Assembly: GCA_046537875.1 (NCBI GenBank)
Contig: JBKHJZ010000047.1
Location: 1-18,789, forward strand
Reading direction: 5' to 3'
Length of the DNA: 18,789 nucleotides
From: JBKHJZ01 sp046537875
GTDB lineage: Bacteria > Actinomycetota > Acidimicrobiia > Acidimicrobiales > VFJN01
The translations under genes were made by a program, and so were the position numbers. The notes below the pieces were generated by a model. The model was not told the origin of the DNA. It saw only the letters and a program-made list of their open reading frames with translations, and searched no databases. This document shows, piece by piece, positions 7,161 to 14,210 of this stretch (its first letter is position 1; every line of letters begins with the position of its first letter).

Positions 7161-7198
7161 CCCCTCGTGACATCCCCCAACCAGCACAGGAGACCCCC

Positions 7199-8026
7199 AT
7201 GAAGCGACTCTTGGCCGGGACGGCCGCAGCGCTGCTGCTCGTCGTCGCCGGATCAGCCGCAGCGGACGCCCGACCTGCCCAGGACGGCGGTGCCCGCATC
7301 CACCTTCTCCACGGCATCCCCGACACGCCGGTCGATGTGGAGGCCAACGGCGAGAACGTCATCGAGGGCTTCGAGTTCGGCGACACCGAGGACCTCTCCG
7401 CGTTCGCCGGGCAGACGCTGACCGGCGTGGCCGTGAAGGCCGCCGGCACCGAGGACGTTGCCATCGACGTGGGCGATCTGGCACTGCCCGCGGAGGGCAA
7501 CGTGACCGCCATCGCGCATCTCGACGCCGAGGGCTCCCCCACCCTGACCGTGTTCGAGAACGACACCTCGCCCGTGCCCGCAGGACAGGGTCGCCTGGTG
7601 GTCCGCCACACCGCTGCCGCCCCGGCCGTGGACGTGAGGGCCGGCGGAGAGGTCGTCTTCGCCAACCTGTCGAACCCCAACGAGGCCTCGGCGGAGCTGC
7701 CCGCCGGCACGGTCTCGGCCGACGTGGTGCCGGCCGGCCAGAGCGAGCCGGTGGTCATCGGCCCCGCCGACCTGCCCGTCACCGAGGGGTCCGCGCTGAT
7801 CGTCTACGCGGTCGGCTCCCTCGACGACGGCACGCTGCAGACCCTCACCGAGACGATCGAGGGCCTGGGAGCGGCCCCCGACGGGGTGCCGACGGGCAAC
7901 AGCCCGGTCGACGAGGGATCGTCGAGCGCGCTGCCGTGGCTGATCGGTGCCGCCGGTCTGGTCGCAGTCGGTGGTGCCCTGGCCGCAGGCCGCCGGTACG
8001 CCACGCTCTCCGACCGCAGTCGCTGA
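7199..8026 (+). CDS. DUF4397 surface protein with signal peptide and C-terminal anchor
   Basis: 275 residues; AGGAG precedes the ATG. Residues 1-22 form a signal peptide (MKRLL, hydrophobic run, AAADA). Two DUF4397-like units follow. The first (about 32-120) begins ARIHLLHGIPDTPVDV; the second (about 131-220) begins GRLVVRHTAAAPAVDV. The C-terminus looks like a sorting signal: VPTG at 230-233, a short acidic/serine spacer, a hydrophobic helix at about 245-264, then RR and a polar tail. Canonical LPxTG is absent, so VPTG as the sortase site is an inference. The gene is followed 13 nt later by a sortase, its likely partner, and is preceded by a candidate ECF promoter. The function of DUF4397 is unknown; it may be structural or adhesive. 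Confidence 0.88.
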   Translation: MKRLLAGTAAALLLVVAGSAAADARPAQDGGARIHLLHGIPDTPVDVEANGENVIEGFEFGDTEDLSAFAGQTLTGVAVKAAGTEDVAIDVGDLALPAEGNVTAIAHLDAEGSPTLTVFENDTSPVPAGQGRLVVRHTAAAPAVDVRAGGEVVFANLSNPNEASAELPAGTVSADVVPAGQSEPVVIGPADLPVTEGSALIVYAVGSLDDGTLQTLTETIEGLGAAPDGVPTGNSPVDEGSSSALPWLIGAAGLVAVGGALAAGRRYATLSDRSR

Positions 8027-8039
8027 GACCGGGACGGCT

Positions 8040-8738
8040 GTGAGGCGATCGCACCCTCTCGGGGCCCTCGCGATCGCAGCGGCGGTGCTCGTCGGCGCCG
8101 GTCACACGGCGTCCGACGGCACCCCGGCCGAGCCGGCTGCTCCACGCGAGCAGCCGGCTCCCGCCGCGCCCGCGTCTCCTCCCGCATCCGGATCCGCCGC
8201 CGGGGCGCCGCCACCACCCGGCCCGACCGGGGGGTCGCCGCAGGACGGTGCCACCCGGTCGCTGCCGCCGGCCACCGCCCTCCCGGCGGATGCGCCGGAC
8301 CTCCCGGCCCCGACCGGCCTCACGATCGACGCCCTTGACATCGCGGACGCCCGCATCGTGCCCGTGGGGGTGGAGGCCAGCGGAGAGATGGAGATCCCGG
8401 GCGCCGACGAGGTCGGCTGGTACCGCTACGGGCCCCGGCCGGGCGACCGCGGCTCCGCCGTGCTCGCGGCCCACATCGCCTTCGACGGTGCGGACGGCGT
8501 GTTCCGGCACCTCGACGACCTCCGGCCGGGGGACGAGGTCAGGGTCGGTCTCGCCGGCGGGGGGTCGCGGACGTTCGTCGTGACCGCCGTCGAGCAGTAC
8601 CCGAAGAAGGACGTGCCGGACGAGATCTTCGCCCGCACCGGCGATCCCCGGCTGGTGCTCGTGACGTGCGGGGGCCGCTTCGACGAGGACGCCCGGGCCT
8701 ACGACGACAACCTCGTCGCCTACGCCCGGCCCGCGTAG
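8040..8738 (+). CDS. Class F-like sortase
   Basis: 232 residues from GTG. The N-terminus has one hydrophobic segment (about 8-20) followed by a long Pro/Ala-rich linker (about 28-92), typical of an anchored extracytoplasmic enzyme. The catalytic domain (about 93-230) has His145 in VLAAHIAFDG and Cys210 in LVLVTCGGRFD. The third catalytic residue, an Arg usually found shortly after the cysteine strand, is not in the expected place: the end reads AYDDNLVAYA. Sortases cleave a C-terminal signal and join the protein to the cell envelope. It directly follows the DUF4397 gene and probably processes it. Class F is assigned from the small size, the LVTCGG block and actinobacterial context, and could be wrong. 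Confidence 0.85.
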   Translation: MRRSHPLGALAIAAAVLVGAGHTASDGTPAEPAAPREQPAPAAPASPPASGSAAGAPPPPGPTGGSPQDGATRSLPPATALPADAPDLPAPTGLTIDALDIADARIVPVGVEASGEMEIPGADEVGWYRYGPRPGDRGSAVLAAHIAFDGADGVFRHLDDLRPGDEVRVGLAGGGSRTFVVTAVEQYPKKDVPDEIFARTGDPRLVLVTCGGRFDEDARAYDDNLVAYARPA

Positions 8739-8777
8739 CGACCCGCCCGGCGTTGGAGCCCGGGAGCGGCCGGGCCG

Positions 8778-8783
8778 TACGCT
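8778..8783 (+). promoter_or_regulatory. Candidate leaderless -10 box for the small membrane protein
   Basis: TACGCT, then 7 nt, then ATG. TTGGAG at 8753-8758 could be a -35 with a 19-nt spacer. No Shine-Dalgarno sequence is seen. Confidence 0.5.
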
Positions 8784-8790
8784 CGGACCG

Positions 8791-9213
8791 ATGCGCCGCC
8801 GCCCGGCCGCCCTGGCTCTCGCCGTCTGGACCCTGCTCGTGTGGGCGACGCGCATCACCAACATCTGGGACGACGCGGCGCTCGACACCGGTGAGAAGCT
8901 CGGCCGCACCGGGCTGGCGGTCAGCTTCACCGTGCTGGGGGCCGCGGTGCTGGTGGCGTTGTGGCGCCGCACCGACCGGTGGGTCCGGCCGGCCGTCGGC
9001 GCGCTCGCCGCGTGGACCACCGTGGTGTGGGTGGTGCGCGACGTCCGCATCGTGGGGTCGGATCACGACCTCGGGTTCACGCTGGTCCACGTCGTGCTCG
9101 GCGTGGTGTCGGTGGCCCTTGCCGTGCTGGCGTGGAGGGAGGCGTCGCGAGCCCGGCGGGTCGCACGCGACGGCCGCGGGGAGCGGCGGGCCGTTCCGGC
9201 GCGGACCCGCTGA
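8791..9213 (+). CDS. Small four-helix membrane protein, function unknown
   Basis: I do not recognise a family for this 140-residue protein. Four hydrophobic segments are visible, at about residues 5-22, 42-58, 66-83 and 96-115. The tail (about 116-140) is strongly basic and likely cytoplasmic. Loops contain WDDAALDTGEK and RDVRIVGSDHD. There is no signal-peptide cleavage site and no catalytic motif. The gene stands alone between the sortase and the convergent exporter genes, and has its own candidate promoter placed exactly for leaderless translation, which supports both the ORF and its start. Confidence 0.72.
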   Translation: MRRRPAALALAVWTLLVWATRITNIWDDAALDTGEKLGRTGLAVSFTVLGAAVLVALWRRTDRWVRPAVGALAAWTTVVWVVRDVRIVGSDHDLGFTLVHVVLGVVSVALAVLAWREASRARRVARDGRGERRAVPARTR

Positions 9214-9354
9214 CCGGCCACCCTCTCGCCCGCAGGCCGACTGACCGAGCACTCCGCCGGGACACCGGGGGAGACGGCGGCAGTGGAGCCTCACCGCCGC
9301 GGAAGGCCCCACCGCCGCCGGCGACGGACCGCCGCGCGTGCCGCACGAGGGTCC

Positions 9355-9368
9355 GGGCGCGGGCGCCC
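9355..9368 (-). terminator. GC palindrome at the end of the exporter operon
   Basis: GGGCGCGGGCGCCC overlaps the last base of the permease stop codon and could form a short hairpin. No T tract follows. The rest of 9214-9367, between two convergent genes, shows no other structure I can support. Confidence 0.25.
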
Positions 9369-10219
9369 TACCGCTCGTCGCGGTACAGGCGCATCGTGAT
9401 CGGTCCGAACACCGCGACCATCGCTGCGCACCACACGAGCACCCAGCCGACCTCGCCGGCGGCGATCGTGCCGTGCATGAGCCCGCGCGACGCAGTGACC
9501 AGGTGGCTGATCGGGTTGACGTCGACGAACGCCTCCAGCCAGCCCGGCATCGTGCCCGGGTCGACGAACACGTTGCTGGCGAAGGTGAGCGGGAACAGGA
9601 TCAGCATGCTCACCTGCATGACCGACTCCGGTGTCCGCAGGCGCAGCCCCACCGCCGTCCAGATCCACGACAGGCTGAACGAGAACACCAGCAGCAGCCC
9701 GACCGCCGCCAGCACGCCCGGCACCCCACCGCCCGGCCGGAACCCGAGGGCGACCCCGAGCACGATCACCATCGCCGAGGCGAGCGTGTAGCGGACCGCG
9801 TCGCCGAGCAGCGCCCCCACCAGCACGGCGGGCCGCCAGATCGGCAGCGACCGGAACCGGTCGAACACGCCCTTGGAGATGTCGGTGTTGAGGGTCATCC
9901 CCGTGTACATGGTGATCATCGCCACGGTCATCACGAGGATGCCGGGCAGCAGCTCCTGCAGGTACTCGCGCGGCGACCCGGCCAGCGCGCCCCCGAACAG
10001 GTACGTGAACATCAGCGTGAACATGATCGGGAACGCGGTGACGTCGAAGAGCTGCTCGGGGACGTGCTTGATCTTGAGCATCGCCCGCCATCCGAAGGTC
10101 AGGGCCGCCGACCATGCGCTGGCCCGCGGGGGCCGCGCCCGCGAGGAGAGGGCCGAGCGAAGGTCGACGGGCTCGATCGTCGGAGTCGAGACCCTGGTCT
10201 CGACCGGGGTGGCGGTCAT
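9368..10219 (-). CDS. ABC-2 type exporter permease (DrrB-like)
   Basis: 283 residues. After a hydrophilic N-terminus (about 1-45) comes the DrrB-type first block WRAMLKIKHVPEQLFDVTAFPIMF. About six membrane segments are visible, with the conserved FDRFRSLPIWRPAVLVGALLGD cytoplasmic loop near the middle and PLTFASNVFVDPGTMPGW-type sequence before the last helices. The protein forms the membrane half of an exporter for drugs or lipids with the ATPase upstream. The start overlaps the ATPase stop by 4 nt (ATGA), a classic coupled pair. DrrAB of daunorubicin producers is the best-known relative, but the substrate here cannot be predicted. Confidence 0.92.
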   Translation of the reverse strand: MTATPVETRVSTPTIEPVDLRSALSSRARPPRASAWSAALTFGWRAMLKIKHVPEQLFDVTAFPIMFTLMFTYLFGGALAGSPREYLQELLPGILVMTVAMITMYTGMTLNTDISKGVFDRFRSLPIWRPAVLVGALLGDAVRYTLASAMVIVLGVALGFRPGGGVPGVLAAVGLLLVFSFSLSWIWTAVGLRLRTPESVMQVSMLILFPLTFASNVFVDPGTMPGWLEAFVDVNPISHLVTASRGLMHGTIAAGEVGWVLVWCAAMVAVFGPITMRLYRDER

Positions 10220-11268
10220 GCGGCCTCCTCGTCATCGGCGCGGCCCTCGTCGTCCTCGCCGTCGCGGTCGCCGGCCGGGTGGCCGGTGAGGGCGAGGAAC
10301 ACCTGGTCGAGGCTCGGCTGGCCGAGCGCGAACTCGGTGACCGTGATCCCCGAGCGGGCGAGCTCGCCGAGGCCGTGCGGAACCCGCGTCGCGTCCGAGA
10401 CGGTGGCCGAGAGCGCGGCGGCGTCGGCGTCGAGCTCCACCGGCGCCCCGAGGGCGGTGGACAGCAGCTCGGCCGCCTCGCCGCGACGCTCCGGGTCGTG
10501 GACGCGGACGTGGAGGGCGCCCGACCCGACCGACGATTTGAGCTCGCTGCTCGTGCCCTCGGCGATCACCGTCCCGTGGTCGATGATCGCGATCCGGTCG
10601 GCCAGCTGGTCGGCCTCGTCGAGGTACTGGGTGGTGAGCAGCACCGTCGTGCCCCCGGCGACCAGGGCGCGGATGATGTCCCACACCTGGTTCCGGCTGC
10701 GCGGGTCGAGACCGGTGGTGGGCTCGTCGAGGAAGATCAGGTCGGGCGTGACCACGATGCTGGCGGCGATGTCGAGCCGGCGGCGCATGCCACCCGAGTA
10801 GGCCTTGACCTGGCGGTCGGCCGCGTCGACCAGGCCGAACGCATCGAGCAGCTCGGCCGATCGCTGCGCGGCGTCGGCCTTGGGGTAGCCGAGGAGCCGG
10901 GCCAGGAGCACGAGGTTCTCGTGCCCGGTCAGGTCGTCGTCGACCGATGCGAACTGACCCGTCAGGCTCACCCGGCTGCGAACCGCATCGGCCTCGCGGA
11001 CGACGTCGTGCCCGAGCACCCGCGCGGTGCCGCCGTCGGGGCGGAGCAGCGTGGCGAGCATGCGGACGGTCGTCGTCTTGCCGGCGCCGTTCGGGCCGAG
11101 GACGCCGTAGACGGTTCCGGTGCGGACCGCGAGGTCGATGCCGTCGACGGCCCGGGTCTCGCCGAACGCCTTGACGAGCCCGGTCGCCTCGACGGCGAAG
11201 GTCGGGAGGTCACCGGGCGCAGGCGGTGCCGGGTCGCCGGTCGCGCCCGGCTTCAGGTTGTCGACCAT
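10216..11268 (-). CDS. ABC exporter ATP-binding protein (DrrA-like)
   Basis: 350 residues from the ATG at 11268. An ATG at 11277 is in frame, but its first two bases belong to the likely -10 box, so the later start is preferred. Walker A is GPNGAGKTT (58-66), the Q-loop Gln lies in SLTGQFAS, the signature is YSGGMRRR (157-164) and Walker B is LIFLDEPTTGLDP (177-189). The switch region reads TTQYLDEAD, with Gln in place of the usual His, as in DrrA-type ATPases. The C-terminal 110 residues form the DrrA-type extension with a PSLDQVFLALTG motif and an acidic tail. It powers the permease encoded directly downstream. A MerR-type promoter precedes it. Confidence 0.94.
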   Translation of the reverse strand: MVDNLKPGATGDPAPPAPGDLPTFAVEATGLVKAFGETRAVDGIDLAVRTGTVYGVLGPNGAGKTTTVRMLATLLRPDGGTARVLGHDVVREADAVRSRVSLTGQFASVDDDLTGHENLVLLARLLGYPKADAAQRSAELLDAFGLVDAADRQVKAYSGGMRRRLDIAASIVVTPDLIFLDEPTTGLDPRSRNQVWDIIRALVAGGTTVLLTTQYLDEADQLADRIAIIDHGTVIAEGTSSELKSSVGSGALHVRVHDPERRGEAAELLSTALGAPVELDADAAALSATVSDATRVPHGLGELARSGITVTEFALGQPSLDQVFLALTGHPAGDRDGEDDEGRADDEEAA

Positions 11269-11275
11269 GGCCGGC

Positions 11276-11306
11276 ATTCCAGCGTCTCCAGTGCAGTCGA
11301 GGTCAA
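11276..11306 (-). promoter_or_regulatory. MerR-type promoter of the ABC exporter operon
   Basis: On the minus strand: TTGACC (-35), a 19-nt spacer, TGGAAT (-10), then 7 nt to the ATG at 11268. The spacer region holds the imperfect palindrome CTCGACTGCACTGGAG (11301 to 11286), with 6 of 8 base pairs matching. Promoters with 19-nt spacers and a central palindrome are the hallmark of MerR-family activators. No merR gene is in the window. Confidence 0.55.
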
Positions 11307-11477
11307 GGGGGTTTCCGCTGTCGCGGGCGCGGTGCGCACGACGCTCCCTCCGTCTCGGTGGTCGTCAGACGCTCAGACGGGGTGAAGGGCCGATCCTCAT
11401 CGGTGCCGCCCGGCGGCAGCCCGTTCGAAGGTGGGCCCGATCGGGGCCGTCCGGGTCGACGCGCGTCGCGCGGAATC
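11307..11477. other. Intergenic region upstream of the exporter operon
   Basis: This stretch lies between the exporter promoter and the stop of the arginine dihydrolase-like gene. I see no gene, repeat or strong hairpin in it. Open frames that cross it translate to low-complexity noise. Confidence 0.4.
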
Positions 11478-12374
11478 TCAGGGCGGCGGGGGAGCCGCGG
11501 GGCCGAGGACCACGTCGAGCGCCAGGGTCAGGCAGCGACAACCGCCCCCCGCCTTCAGGAACTCGTCGACCCGGCACTCGACCGGCTCGAAGCCCCACGC
11601 CTCGAGCCGGCGACCCACGCGGACAGGCACGTTGGGCATCACCACCGTGCGATCGACCACCACCGAGTTGGCGCAGAACGCCAGCGCCTCCTCGTCGGTC
11701 AGGACCAGCGGCTCGGGCACGAGGTGCTCGACCACGGCGCGGCCGTAGCGGTCCCAACCGAGCGGTGCGATCATCGCCCGGCGATCGTCGAGCGGGCAGA
11801 AGGTGAGGTCGAGGTGGTAGAGGCGGGGCTCGACCAGCTCGACCGCCCGCACCGGGCAGCCGAGCAGCTCCGACAGCGCGGTGGCGGCCGTCACGTCGGA
11901 GCGGGGCGCGTAGCCGGACAGCAGCACCGTGGGCCTGTCGCCGGCGGTGAAGGGCAGCGCGTCACCGGCGCCCTCGTGGTCCATCCCCTCGGGTAACCGG
12001 TCCACCCGCCAGCCCCGGCCGGCGAACCAGCGGGCGTCGATGGGGGTCTCGGCCTGCCGCTCGGGATGCCGGAAGTTGCTGGGCACGAACTGCCCCCCGT
12101 TCACCACGCCGGCGTTGGCCGTGAACACCAGATCGGGCAGGGAGGGATCGGGGGGCATCGTCTCGATCTCGGCACCGGCCGCGCGCAGGGTGGCGGCGAG
12201 CGACTCCCACTGCTCGAGCGCCCGCTCCGGATCGACCCTCACCGTCCGCTGCATCCACGGGTTGATCTCGTAGAGCACGCCGAAGTGGCGCGGTGGGCAC
12301 ATCAGGAACCGCCGCCCCCACGACAGCGTGCCCGGCGTGGCCGGGCGGCCGGGCTCGGCGGCCGCAGCGGTCAT
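11478..12374 (-). CDS. Arginine dihydrolase-like enzyme of the guanidino-group-modifying superfamily (ArgZ/AgrE N-terminal type)
   Basis: 298 residues. The start FLMCPPRHFGVLYEINPWM (23-41) is the opening signature shared with cyanobacterial ArgZ/AgrE. FTANAG (84-89) carries the substrate-side Asn87, HEGAGD (133-138) the conserved acid, YHLDLTF (186-192) the catalytic His187, and GGGCRCLTL (276-284) the nucleophile, most likely Cys281 by alignment with GG-x-R-C-x-T of arginine deiminases. In cyanobacteria this domain converts arginine to ornithine, CO2 and ammonia. Here it is a free protein whose ATG overlaps the stop of the ornithine cyclodeaminase gene by 4 nt. A dimethylarginine hydrolase or arginine deiminase activity is the main alternative. 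The partner gene favours arginine degradation. Confidence 0.82.
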   Translation of the reverse strand: MTAAAAEPGRPATPGTLSWGRRFLMCPPRHFGVLYEINPWMQRTVRVDPERALEQWESLAATLRAAGAEIETMPPDPSLPDLVFTANAGVVNGGQFVPSNFRHPERQAETPIDARWFAGRGWRVDRLPEGMDHEGAGDALPFTAGDRPTVLLSGYAPRSDVTAATALSELLGCPVRAVELVEPRLYHLDLTFCPLDDRRAMIAPLGWDRYGRAVVEHLVPEPLVLTDEEALAFCANSVVVDRTVVMPNVPVRVGRRLEAWGFEPVECRVDEFLKAGGGCRCLTLALDVVLGPAAPPPP

Positions 12375-13582
12375 GCGCTCTCCAGCAGGTGATCGGCGAG
12401 CTGGCGCACGAACGGCCCCACGTCGGTGACGATGCCGAGCGCCTGGTGGCTGCCGCGATCGGCGAGCTTGGTGACGACGGCCTGGTTGATGTCGACGCAG
12501 AAGGTCTCCACCCCGGCGGGCAGGCAGTTGCCCGTGGCGATCGCGTGCAACGTGGACGCCAGCATCAGCGCCACCCCGACCCCCTCGACGTGCGCCCGCA
12601 TCGCATCGGCGGCCGCCGTCACGTCGGTGATGACGTCGGGCAGCGGGCCGTCGTCGCGGATCGAGCCACCCAGCACGAACGGCACCCCGTGCCGGACGCA
12701 GGCGTGCATCACACCGCCGGTCACGTACCCGGCCTCGACCGCCGCCGCGATCGAGCCGTGGCGGCGCACCTCGTTGATCACCCTGATGTGGTTGGCGTGA
12801 CCGCCCTCGGTCGGCACGCCCTCCGCGACCGACACGCCGAGCGACGTGCCGAGCACGTTGGACTCGATGTCGTGGGCCGCGAACCCGTTGCCCGCGAAGA
12901 GCACGTCGACCCACCCCGCGTCGATCAGCCGGGCCAGGTCGGTGGCCCCGCCGGTGTGGACGACGGCCGGTCCGGCCACCACCAGCACCCGCTGGTCCCG
13001 CTCGCGCGCCGCCCGCAGTCGGTCGGCGACCTGCGCGACCAGCAGCCGCTTGGGCTTCTCCGAGGAGACCTCGGACGTCATGAACTCGAACACCGCCGTG
13101 TCCCGCGGCGGCGACGGGGCGTGCACCCGGACGCCGTCGCTGCCGACGACGACCGGGTCGCCGGCGGTCACCCGGTGCATCGGCACCGTGCACGCCCGGC
13201 CGGCGCGCACGACCAGGCCGCAGTCCATCTCCGGGTTCTCCACCGGGATCCACCGGCCGTCGACCCGCACGTCGGTCGCCAGGTTGGTGGTGGAGTAGAA
13301 CCCGGCGGGCAGCACGCCGTCGCGGTCGGCAGGCTCGAGCAGGGCGTCGTTCTGGACCACCCGGTTGGCCCCGTGCACCTGGAGATCGTCGAGCAGCTCG
13401 CCGAGCACGTCGTCGTCGCCGGACACCCGCAGGCGTGCCTCGCTCGTGTCGACCGTGGTCTTGCCGATGCGGACGTGGACGATCTCGTAGTCGCAGCCGG
13501 CGTCGACGATGGCGTCGAGGATCTTCGCCAGCAGGAGCGAGTCGACGATGTGGCCGCTCACCTCGATGGTCTCGGTGCCCAT
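12371..13582 (-). CDS. Archaeal-type ornithine cyclodeaminase (LOR/SDH-like, TIGR00300 family)
   Basis: 403 residues. The ATG at 13582 follows an AGGGGGTGG stretch; a longer open frame upstream is not protein-like. The N-terminal part (about 1-90) with IEVSGHIVDSLLLAKILD and YEIVHVRIGKT matches the LOR/SDH conserved domain. The C-terminal part has AGPAVVHTGGATDLARLI, VDVLFAGNGFAAHDIESN, EGGHANHIRVINEVRRHGS and TGNCLPAG blocks characteristic of the NAD-dependent enzyme first described in archaea and as the C-terminal half of AgrE. It converts ornithine to proline plus ammonia. It is unrelated to the classical mu-crystallin-type cyclodeaminase. It is the first gene of a two-gene operon with the arginine dihydrolase-like enzyme. 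Confidence 0.87.
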   Translation of the reverse strand: MGTETIEVSGHIVDSLLLAKILDAIVDAGCDYEIVHVRIGKTTVDTSEARLRVSGDDDVLGELLDDLQVHGANRVVQNDALLEPADRDGVLPAGFYSTTNLATDVRVDGRWIPVENPEMDCGLVVRAGRACTVPMHRVTAGDPVVVGSDGVRVHAPSPPRDTAVFEFMTSEVSSEKPKRLLVAQVADRLRAARERDQRVLVVAGPAVVHTGGATDLARLIDAGWVDVLFAGNGFAAHDIESNVLGTSLGVSVAEGVPTEGGHANHIRVINEVRRHGSIAAAVEAGYVTGGVMHACVRHGVPFVLGGSIRDDGPLPDVITDVTAAADAMRAHVEGVGVALMLASTLHAIATGNCLPAGVETFCVDINQAVVTKLADRGSHQALGIVTDVGPFVRQLADHLLESA

Positions 13583-13698
13583 GCCACCCCCTGGATCGGG
13601 CTCCCCGGCCGGAGGGAGCGGTGCGTGACCGCCGCTGGGGGCCGCCGGCCGCGAGCCGGTGCGGCGGGTTGGTTTCGGGTGCGCCCATCGGGCACGGA

Positions 13699-13704
13699 TA
13701 TCAT
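13699..13704 (+). promoter_or_regulatory. Candidate -10 box for the Nfu-N-like gene
   Basis: TATCAT lies 10 nt before the ATG at 13715 and overlaps an alternative ATG at 13703, which argues for the later start. No -35 at normal spacing and no ribosome binding site were found. Confidence 0.35.
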
Positions 13705-13714
13705 GCCGCCCGCC

Positions 13715-14134
13715 ATGGGTCAGCCGATCACCGTCGTCGAGAAGCCGTCTCGCGTCCCCGGCGTCGTCCGGTTCGAGACCAACCGGTCGTTCACCGGCAT
13801 GGGTCACGAGCGGTACGACTCGCCCGACGAGATCCTGGCGGACCGCCCGGTCGACGAGCTCGCACGGCGCCTGTTCGCCACCGGTGCGGTGCGGGGCGTG
13901 CACACCGGCGGCAGCGTGGTCACCGTGGAGCTGGCGGACGGCGCCTCGAGCGACGGCCTGGCCGATGTGATCCGGGGCCTGTACATCTACTACCCGCCGG
14001 CCGACGGGGCCGACGAGCAGCCGGTTTCCGGCCCTGCCGGTGAGGAAGCCGGCGAGCGTGAGGTCGTCGCCGGCACGCCGACGGCGTCCGGTGACAGCTC
14101 CGGCGCCGGCTCCGCCGACGGCGACGCGCAGTAG
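13715..14134 (+). CDS. Small protein resembling the Nfu/NifU N-terminal domain
   Basis: 139 residues. Residues about 12-95 resemble the N-terminal domain of Nfu scaffold proteins: GVVRFETNRSFTG, then DSPDEILADRPVDELARRLFATGAVRGVHTGGSVVTVEL, then DVIRGLYIYY, in the order strand, acidic linker, helix ending in LF-x-x-GAV, strand, helix. The C-terminal Nfu domain with its CxxC iron-sulfur motif is missing and there is no cysteine in the protein. The last 40 residues are Gly/Ser/Glu-rich and probably disordered. The role is unknown; Nfu-N domains act in iron-sulfur protein maturation. It is divergent from the ornithine cyclodeaminase gene and its stop codon merges with a -10-like box of the next gene. 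Confidence 0.65.
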   Translation: MGQPITVVEKPSRVPGVVRFETNRSFTGMGHERYDSPDEILADRPVDELARRLFATGAVRGVHTGGSVVTVELADGASSDGLADVIRGLYIYYPPADGADEQPVSGPAGEEAGEREVVAGTPTASGDSSGAGSADGDAQ

Positions 14135-14137
14135 TCT
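14132..14137 (+). promoter_or_regulatory. Candidate -10 box for the glutamate dehydrogenase gene
   Basis: TAGTCT shares its TAG with the stop codon of the preceding gene. Seven nt later is a GTG (14145) in frame with the dehydrogenase, so a leaderless form with 22 extra residues is possible. Otherwise transcription here gives a leader of about 66 nt. Confidence 0.4.
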
Positions 14138-14210
14138 CGACCTCGTGTCCCGGGCCCCGTCGCCCGGGTGTCGGGGCGGCAACGGCGCCGCGCCGGACGA
14201 GGGAGATGTG

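Noticed and set aside
10260..11300. Plus-strand open frame opposite the exporter ATPase (423 codons in total)
   Set aside because: It is the antisense shadow of a gene with complete Walker A, signature and Walker B motifs, and its own translation has no recognisable domain.
12293..13714. Long plus-strand open frame upstream of the Nfu-N-like gene
   Set aside because: It is antisense to the cyclodeaminase and rich in His/Arg/Gly. The TATCAT box and first recognisable residues support a start at 13715.
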